Assembly (NCBI GenBank): GCA_026874595.1
Contig: CM049317.1
Span: 50,880,118-50,944,117, forward strand
Direction of reading: 5' to 3'
DNA: 64,000 bases
Source: Sipunculus nudus
Taxonomy: Eukaryota; Annelida; Sipuncula; Golfingiida; Sipunculidae
The position numbers and the translations under genes are program-made. Positions 55,755-64,000 of this stretch are shown piece after piece (the stretch's first letter is position 1; every line of letters begins with the position of its first letter). The notes beneath the pieces are model-generated. The model was not told where the DNA came from. It saw only the letters and a list, made by a program, of their open reading frames with translations, and ran no database searches.

Positions 55755-55835
55755 CACCAAATGCCCTCTTTCCCTTTGCCGACGACTGTGTCACCTTCAC
55801 AGACAAACCAATGTTTTCAAACTTCCAAAACACCT
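55755..55835 (+). pseudogene. Reverse-transcriptase motif C fragment
   Basis: A plus-strand frame reads N-A-L-F-P-F-A-D-D-C-V-T-F and continues to a stop about 15 codons later. F-A-D-D flanked by hydrophobic residues is the RT catalytic box. It lies upstream of, and out of order with, the LINE at 56040, so it is probably debris from another or a rearranged copy. Confidence 0.35.
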
Positions 55836-56039
55836 TAACCTAATCTGTGTCAAGGTCTTGAGAGTACAACAAGTGAGTGATGTAGATTTAAGTGTTAGAA
55901 TTTAATCGACGACACAGTAGATAGCTCCAAACGCTGAATGGTAAAATCACCATAGTACCTCAAACTAGAAATGATTTTTACAAATATCTCTCAGACATTG
56001 GCTCTAAAAGACCAAGGATATAGTCATCACATCTTTCAC

Positions 56040-57530
56040 GCTACGCTGATGAGCCTTCCTTAGGAAATAAATTTAATGATTTCTTCACTGGAAAGATCAA
56101 ACAGATTCGACCAGGATTACATGGCTTGTGTTAACACACTCTCCAGCATCCCTCAGGTGACAGAGGACTCTGTTATCAAACTTATTCGTTCGAGTACATC
56201 AAAATCTTGTTATCTTGACCCAATTCCATCGGATGTTTTGAAAAAATGTGAAAATTCACTTGTTAAGCCAATAACGAAAATTATAAACAGCTCTATAAGT
56301 AGCGGTGTACTACGTAGCTACCTAGCAGTCTTAAAGAGGCGGTAGTAAAACCTTAACTGAACTAAGACTCTCCTCTAACCCCTTACCTCCTATTATTTGT
56401 AGTCATAAATTAGATTATCATATATATGCAGATGAAAAACAGATATATATACATATATATATATACATATTTCAGGGAACCAGATGTGTCTCAGACACGA
56501 GCAGTAAATCTTGTGCAGGCATGTGTAGCAGTAATGAAAGAGTAAATGAGAATTATATATCTTAAACTTGATGAGGAGAAAACTGAAGAAATGGTCATTT
56601 CAAGGAAGTCATATGCGACAGGTTATTCGATAAACATAGGTGGTCATGACATTGCACCTGCTTTCTCTGTGCGTGATCTTGGAGTTATTCTAGATTCGTC
56701 TGTGTTGATTGATAAGCACATAAATTACATGTGTAAGGTTGCTTTTTACATGATGAGAAATATTAGTAAAATTCGGCGCTGCTTGTCATTTGATGCTGTA
56801 AAGAAACTAGTCCATTTGTGGTTGCCAGTATGTTAGATTACTACAATAGCTTGGTGTCCTTCAGTAGCAACGTGATAAGAAATAGTATATCTGTGATTGT
56901 GCTGCCAGGGTTATCACTGGATTAAGCCGTAGGGAATACATTACCAGTAAAACGAATAGTCTTCACTAGTTTCCAGTGAAAGCACGGAATATGATATTTT
57001 ATTATTGGTCTTCAAATCACTACATGGCCTTGCACCAGATTATTTCCAAAATATTCTGGAGGTATATACCCTTGTGCGAAACTAGCGAACTATCCACAGT
57101 ATTACAGTTATAATATCTAGAGCCAGGCTGATTTACTATGAGGATAAAGGGTTTACTTACAGTGCACAGTATTATTGAATAGATAGCCTTCACATTTAAG
57201 ATCTCAAACAAATTTTAATGTTTTTAAGAAGATAATAAAGACTTTTCTTTTAAAGTGTGCTTATGTGCTGTTATATGTGCCATCGCATGTTTTGTGTAGT
57301 TTTACAGTCATTTATAGGACTTACACGTAAAGTTGATATGCATATAAGCAATATTTAAGGAATTTTTTAGTTTCCCATATATAGATATGTAGTTGAATAC
57401 GCAGGCATGTTATTACTGGCACAATTTTAATTATATTTTCAAGGTTTTACTTGATTTTATTGTAAAGCGCAATGAGCAATTGTATGTTTCGGTATGGCGC
57501 TATATAAATTGATATTATTATTACATTATA
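56040..57530 (+). mobile_element. Decayed LINE (CR1-like) 3' portion
   Basis: In order: G-N-K-F-N-D-F-F-T-G-K-I (linker before RT), then after a frame change K-S-C-Y-L-D-P-I-P-S-D-V-L-K-K-C (RT motif 1 style), a deletion with a microsatellite at about 56430-56470 that removes the catalytic domain, then L-D-E-E-K-T-E-E-M-V, S-V-R-D-L-G-V-I-L-D, K-H-I-N-Y-M-C and I-R-R-C-L-S-F-D-A-V-K-K-L. The rest is strewn with stops. The 3' end carries AAAGCGCAATGAGCA and GGCGCTATATAAATT followed by an ATT-rich tail, the classical end of CR1-type elements in invertebrates. An inactive fossil unrelated to the LINE at 6484-12560. Confidence 0.8.
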
Positions 57531-58407
57531 ATATTATAGATTCTTATTCTGAAAAAAAATATATATATCATTGTTATTGCTTCTTATTCTTATTATGGTC
57601 ATGATAATTATCATTATCATTCTTATTATTAGCATTATTATCTGACATCTATATTAGGATCAATATTATTATTATTGTTATTATTAGCATTATTAGCATT
57701 TTTATTAGCATTTCTGTTACCATTTTTATTTACAATAACATTAACATTAGCATTGAATTACCATAATCATTGTCGAAATTATCATTATTAGCACAAGCGT
57801 TATAAGCATTATTATTAATGGTATTATTAGAGTTGGCATTACCATTAGCAATAACATTAGCATTCTTATATACTGCCTAACAGTTTATTATGATTCCTGG
57901 CGGAAGATGTGCTTTCAAACCTTTAAAGTGAATGGTCGGATTGCGTGTGGACCGTTTGGAAGAGCGAAATATATAAATGACGCGCAGTACGTAATTCTGT
58001 TATAAAACCAGTATGGAAAATGGTGTGCCATCCCTCCCTACGTCAAGTTTTATGTGACATGGCTCTTTAAACGTGTACGGGGCTGAGTGCTGGCGTGGGT
58101 TGAATAAGAACCTCATGATGCTGGCTGTGTTTCAAGGAATACCACTAACACATTACATATGCACATCCATTTCAGTTAGCAGCAATAATTTCAAAGGAGT
58201 CAAATTATTATGTGCAGGAAGTCACGCAAACAGCTAAAGCCTGGCCCGCATATTAACAATTCATTCTCAGCTGTGTTTTTCGCGGCTTTCATATAACAGG
58301 TGAAAAATAGCTCAATTGAAACGATGGAGAGAGACAGAGACAGGCACGGAGAAAGAGACAGAAAGAGAGAGAGATACCAGAAAGACGAGAGACACACACA
58401 CAGACAA

Positions 58408-58440
<33 letters not shown>

Positions 58441-58999
58441 GAGAGAACAGGGAGATAAGACAAAGTTTACTGACACGATTTTGAAGCCCATAAGTTTCCA
58501 CTCTTCCTAAATATGTGTGTTTGAAAATAATCCGTAATTTTTCAGATACATCTTTACATGTCCCAAATTTATACCTTGATAACGGACCGCGCCTAAAATC
58601 CTTCAAAGGATACGGTACTGCTGAACAGACACCTTATTCACATGTTTATTTTGTTATGAAGAAATGTTGTCGATTGGATGCAGCCAAAAATTGACATACA
58701 TGTATCTAATAATCATCTCTGCTTGATATACGGGGGATTAATACATATACACCGCAAGTTCGTAACATTATTGTATTATAAATATATAAAGTCACTTAAT
58801 TTTTCAAGCAATGGCCTGTCCGTTTGCAGACCAAGACACATTTTTATATTGGAATTAATAAGTTTCATCTAAAAAAACTTGGTTAAAATATCGTTTTGTG
58901 ATGAAGTGATAAAATGTGATCTTAACAAAGTCGTTTGTACTTCTAACGCCAGATGGTCTTGATTGACCATTGCTATACGTTTTACCGTAAATACGGTGT
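57531..58999. other. Simple-sequence rich intergenic DNA
   Basis: Irregular (TTA)n/(GCATTA)n-like repeats at 57590-57870 and a GA-rich stretch at 58324-58446. No gene recognised. Confidence 0.6.
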
Positions 59000-59156
59000 A
59001 ATTTCCGTATTTTATTCCGGTGATGTGGCCAAGTCCACACCATCCGAGTCTGAGATTATGTCTGAGTCTAAGCCAGATTTCGAGATTTCGAGTCCTTGAA
59101 ATTCTACTCGATTTCCGCCTTTTTCGAGACTGAGTCCGAACCACTTAGAGCGCGAG

Positions 59157-59500
59157 GCCGAGACCAAGTAAATCTTCTTATTAAAAGAAATCTTAAGTCC
59201 AAGTCCGAGTCTATTACAAATATCTTTATCAAAAGAAAACTTATGTCCAATTCCGAAGCCAATGCAAATCTCCTTATAAAAAAAATCTTAGGTGCAAGGC
59301 CAAGGCCAATGCAGGTTTCCTTATCAAAGGAAATCTTAAGTCCAAGTCCAAGACCAATGCAAATCTCCTTATCAAAAGAAATCTCAAGTCCAAGTCCGAG
59401 GCCAATGCAAGTCTCCTTATCAAAAGAAATCTCAAGTCCAAGTCCGAGCCCAATGCAAATCTTATCAAACGAACTTTTAAGTCCGATACTGGACTCGAGT
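59157..59500 (+). repeat. 48-bp minisatellite, seven units
   Basis: Seven diverged units of 48 bp (the last shortened by a few bases), consensus landmarks CGAGGCCAATGCAAATCTCC, TTATCAAAAGAAATCT and AAGTCCAAGTC. Because 48 is a multiple of three, one frame stays open and spells a 16-residue repeat (R-P-M-Q-x-S-L-S-K-E-I-x-S-P-S-P), giving a 182-residue frame at 59096-59644. Flanking GACTCGAGTC words link it to the repeat at 38350-38815. No splice signals or start context support a gene. Confidence 0.8.
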
Positions 59501-62500
59501 CACACATCTCTAGTTATTTCTATTGGAAATTTATTGTCATTGGATAACATTTTTTTCAAGGTATCGGAATTCACAAAGTTAATGACATCATTGCATATTG
59601 AGCTGGAGCTAATACTGACTCTCAGGTTGATTCCAAGAGAATAAACTTTAGAAAATAAAAAAAAAGACTCTGCAAAATGTCCTAATGAGACTTTTATTAT
59701 GCATTTCAAATATCAGCAACATCAAGCACATTCAGGATAAATCTTCATCGAATGAATAAAGAGACAGTTGTCACTATAAATTAATCTTCTTGGCATTAAC
59801 CTGCATTTAATTTTCACTAGCACATTTTGATGGTTGTTCGTTGTCAGTATCGCTATGTTTTCATATCAAGCTAATACAATAAGCATAATTGTTTGTTAGT
59901 GCCGTCAGCTTATGAGGATTTAAATTGTTTTATGTAATCAATTTTGTAAGAATAACCTTGCGTTGTCACATTCTTTCATTATGGCTCTAACAAGACATTG
60001 ATGCTCAATACCAAGTCAGATAAGGATATATATATATGTGTGTGTGTGTGTGTGTAAATGTTAAACATAATATATATTATATATCATATTTATGATATCT
60101 TATATATAATATATAATGTATATAAAATACATGTGCCTGTACTCATTAACTCTCTTTGATCATTGGGGATCATTGAACTGGGAAGTGATGTCGGAAATTT
60201 AATATCGTATCATTGTTCTAAGTACCATATCGTGTCGCAGTTGTAAGTATCGTATCGTATCGCAGTTTTAAGTACCATATTTGATCATCGTATGATCGTG
60301 AAATAGTATCAACGTGTTTGCCGGCTGTAACAGCAGTTAAGGAGTAAATGGTCATATCAGCAGTCCGACATCTCTTCATTCCTGCTTTGGAACCCTGTAG
60401 CTTCCACAAAATGTTCTACACAAGCAAATTAAGGAATGTAAGAAATTATATTTGTTCTAAAGTGTTATACTTAACTTTAAAACTTTTAGTTACAATCGAT
60501 AAGAAAGAAGTGTCTGGATATGACTTTCCCTACCGTCAAAATAATATACGTAACCACAAGAACCGTTCTCAGAGGGTTATGTGAGGAATATAATTGAGGC
60601 TAAGGTTTTTACAAAAATAGAGTATGAATATAAGAAGAAAATGAGTGCAATAAATAGGTTTCATTCTCGCCCTCAATGACACAGGTCAAAACTTAAAAGA
60701 AGTTATGTCTGGTTTATAGAGAGGGGTCTGTGCGAAGCTAACACGGACTTGTCTTTTGCAAATGATAAACTTCTGCAACCGACGAATATTTTTATTGAAT
60801 CATATTTATTTAAAGTTTACAAAATGGCAGACCTGCCACTGCCGTTTCTTTAATGCTTATTGAAGACTTAGTTAAGTCCTTTTCTTGAAAGCAAAAGGTC
60901 ATAACTTATAAAGTAATGGGAAAGATGTCAACACCTAATGGGCGACTAAAACATTTCTGTTTGACTAATGCATTTAACCCTTTGGAGTAGCTCTTTCATG
61001 TTTTATAAACAACATAACAAAAACAGAATTATAATATATTCGTAGAACTAAAGTCAAACAGTTATTACAGAATAACAAAAACTTCAGGTGCATTGAATTA
61101 AATAAATTTCACGTAATGATGTTAAAATGATTGGTAAAACAGTCACATGGATTGAACGACCAGTTAAAATAGCTAATGCGAGGCACTCTACATGGCTCGG
61201 CTGACGGTGTTCTGTAGTTTACAAAGTATTTACTAAAGTTCTAGTGTTTTTTTTTTTATAAAAGGAAACACAAATGAAATGCTTTCAATGGAACCTCGTC
61301 AACAGTGCTGTATTCAAGGCCGTAGTACTCCAAGTGAATTACTTTAGTGCCAGTGAATTACTTCAGAAGTTACCCTTCCATCAACGTGATTAATAGCGTG
61401 AATACAAGTAAATTGCTGAAAAAGAAGAAATCATTCGTTAAATATGTATCAACATTTATGAAAAGCAAGAGATTTGGGACCGTAAAGGTCCTTAATTTCG
61501 GCTCCGCGATCGCCAGTTCCTCCAACTGGCAGCCATACTAAAGGATGGACGGGAAGACGGGCGGACAAGGCGATCACTATAGGGCTCCGATTTTAAGCGG
61601 CGCCCTAATGAGCAATAGTATTACAAATCGTGTCTTAGTTATGTAGGTATAATTTGTACACTGAAGCACTGTAAGATTTCAGATTAATTCAAGTTACACC
61701 CCCGACACACAAACACTACAATCTTAATGAGAAATTTACTTTACATATACGTTCTGCATTGAGGTATGGTAGTACATACGTATATTGGCGTATCGGTGAA
61801 ATATGTTTGATGTTTGCAAGAGCGTATTTTCTTTTTGTTCAAAACGTTATGTCCCAAAAATTATTGCCCATTAAATGGAATATGAAATATTTAGAAATAC
61901 TAGATAAATCCTCCATGGTATATTGATGTTATAATACTAGTATTTTTGATATTATTAACAAAGTAACATTCATCTGTATTTCATATCTATCCTGTAAACC
62001 TACAGTGAATCCTGCATCACAGTCAACAGATGATGGTTAACAGCAGTGATATGGAAGCAGTAAATTACAAAAGTGAAGCGGGTGACTCTTCCTACCCTTT
62101 TCTGCTCCGCCAGATACTAAAGGAATGGTGCTATTTTGAATTCTCCGTGGTAATTTGATAAATCACCAAAGATAACGTGACCCTAAAACAAACACTTTCA
62201 TCTTTACTTTCCTTAGAACTGAATAGATTAGGGTAAGATAACCACATTTGAAACAGACAGAGAAGCAATGATATTTTCATTATCTCAAGATCACAGATCT
62301 TCTCCAGTGATTTCCAATTAAATGTTTTGCTAAGAATATCACAACGTGATCATCTTCATGTTATTTACGCAACGATCTCCGATAGAATATAAAGGCGCGT
62401 GTTCTATATGGAAGCCAAAACAATAAGAAAAAAATGCAAATTACGCGACTTTTGATCGCCCACTAATCATTATGTACATAATGTACAAAGTTGAAAACGG

Positions 62501-64000
62501 AGGCCCAGCAAGCGATATGGTTAATAGGGCACATTAAATCCCCACATTCTTCATTTGCATCGCAAGTATAAAAGAAGTTTTGTTTTTCCTTGCCTGACAT
62601 AACGAGAATCTACCAAAAAGTGGTCATTAACCGAACTGAGTGACGCACTCGGGCGCAATCGAAGCACTAACTGGTCCTCCAGTCCATTGGTCAGACAAAA
62701 CTTATCAAGAGGCTCTTTAGAAAAAGAGCGCGACGGACGGACAGGTGGACGAATGCTTGCTATGGTATTGTAGACCGACAATCCGGGCAAATGGGCACAG
62801 AAGTTAGGAGCCAGACCTTTGCTAACTGAAAATCTAATTAAAAAAAGTGCTTGTTCATGTGATTTATGTTTCATCTGTGTTCATAAAATGGTTTATGTAA
62901 TTGTTGTGTTGAAACATGCTTCTTTTGTTATTCGCAAGACGTCAGCTCTGTTTTTATTTGCTTGATCAGGTTCTGAAAATCACGTTTATGTGGGCATTAT
63001 TCAGTACAACTACAAGTTTTTTACTGGCTCAGAGTAAAACAGAAGTGCCAATATTATTATTTCTATAGGATATTTCTTTTTTCGAATGGAGGCTAAGATC
63101 CGGGTAGGGGAATTAAATACCTGAATTTTTCATTTTGGATCGTTAACAACACATATCGGGTTCAATCATTTTGGACTCTAGCAGTTTGTCTCATTGCATC
63201 TTTTTGGGACAATAAATAAAAGGAAAAAATTCTACAATAATCGTCCACGGATGATTATTATAACAAGGAGGTACATGAATTCACTAGCTTCAACTTTCGG
63301 CTTAGAAATTTGTCTAATACCTGATCTGAAACATTTCTGGTGCACAGTAAATGCTACAACATACCTAACTGCAGAGTTCGATGCACAGGTTGTTGAGAAT
63401 TGTGTCCTGCAATGTGGTGTGGTCGTGTAGTGTTAATCATGGAACGGTATATTTGTCGGTATTCTATTTAAACCGGAAGCTCGCGTCCCCCGGGTGACAC
63501 GTGCCGGCCAGCCTGGCAACCCTAAAGCACGTGCTTACTGCGTGTTCGCCGCGTGGCGAAGCAGACGGCGCTGTTGGGTACGGAAAAAAGTCCAGCTGTT
63601 ATTAGAAAATCAGAATGCTTTGATTTCTCTGGCGCCATCTTCTTATTTCCTTTGTCTGCAGATCAGGCGAACACATGCGTAAACCATTATAATACCTAAG
63701 GTGGATTTTCACTTTTAATCCAGACGGCTGAGTCACACTGGGGTCAATACCTTTGTACCAGATAAATGAGAAACAAGAAAAGGTATTCTGAACTAATTTA
63801 AGACTTTTTTTTCAGATCTTTTTATGGACTATTTCAGTAAACCCTGCACATATGACGCACACACATGGGTGTTGTCTCATACCACAAATCTTCTGAAAAA
63901 TCCGTTATTTATTTGGCGTAAAATCAAGCAATCGAACGAACTAAGACAATACTGTATATTACCAGCTTCCTAACGGAAGCATAAATACGTTCACAGGGGA
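59501..64000. other. AT-rich intergenic DNA, nothing gene-like
   Basis: Contains a small (GT)n and AT palindrome block (60028-60125), GTATCGTATC-type short repeats (60200-60290), a copy of the GAGGCACTCT repeat at 61181-61230 and a patch GGACGGGAAGACGGGCGGACAAGGCGATCACTATAGGG-like (in outline) at about 61545-61585. No exon with family resemblance was identified. Confidence 0.45.

Noticed and set aside
59157-59500. CRISPR-like direct repeats
   Set aside because: Units are contiguous and diverged without unique spacers, in a eukaryotic context.
61573-61584. ATCACTATAGGG resembling a T7 promoter remnant from a vector
   Set aside because: Only the 3' part matches, flanks are not vector-like, and it falls in a patch resembling a dispersed invertebrate repeat.

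Overview
The window looks like nuclear DNA of a marine invertebrate, most likely a mollusc or another lophotrochozoan. This is an inference. It rests on AT-rich intergenic DNA with many long (TA)n tracts, a spliced ectonucleotide pyrophosphatase gene, an intronless GT92-type glycosyltransferase, a peptide-type class A GPCR of the FMRFamide-receptor kind, an APE-type LINE with a coiled-coil ORF1, and dense miniature elements. No bacterial gene organisation, CRISPR array, rRNA gene or credible functional tRNA gene was seen. No species can be named from sequence alone.

Only three host genes are well supported. (1) The last two exons of an ENPP4-7-clade ecto-phosphodiesterase on the + strand (684-810 and 1302-1522), with a poly(A) signal at 1709; the rest of this gene lies to the left of the window. 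(2) A single-exon 446-residue GT92-like type II membrane glycosyltransferase on the - strand (18470-19810) whose expected Asp-x-Asp motif reads N-M-S. (3) A complete seven-helix neuropeptide-type GPCR on the - strand (53614-54819), with a splice acceptor just before its likely start.

Region 3.9-17 kb is a nested nest of repeats. A direct repeat of about 1.3 kb (5136-6482 and 12577-16963) flanks an antisense LINE (ORF1 10743-12326; broken ORF2 6665-10560). A long-TIR miniature element (7720-8255) with a 9-bp target duplication sits inside the LINE ORF2. The second copy of the direct repeat is split by a 3.05-kb terminal-inverted-repeat element (13501-16549), which in turn holds a solo LTR (14114-14891). 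The first copy supplies the empty site for that insertion.

Region 22-33 kb holds minisatellites, a 279-bp tandem repeat, and the most unusual object in the window: a tandem array of a TRIM-like miniature LTR element (29159-29853). It has LTRs of about 155 bp, a tRNA-Pro-type primer binding site, a polypurine tract, and a tRNA-like A box plus B box inside the LTR. That module is exactly missing from the third LTR. Next to the array are a TIR element (29860-30820), an interrupted 49-bp hairpin (31267-31571) and a Tigger/pogo-like element (31650-32717).

Region 33-53 kb is mostly non-coding: duplicated microsatellite blocks, a second solo LTR (35525-36354), a TTAA-flanked miniature element (45171-45650), a gag-like LTR-element remnant (46336-48060) and a Harbinger-like MITE (52533-52705). 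Region 55-64 kb holds a decayed LINE with the classical 3' tail (56040-57530), a 48-bp minisatellite that happens to stay in frame (59157-59500), and otherwise anonymous AT-rich DNA. The three host genes show no functional link to one another; they are isolated in transposon-rich sequence.
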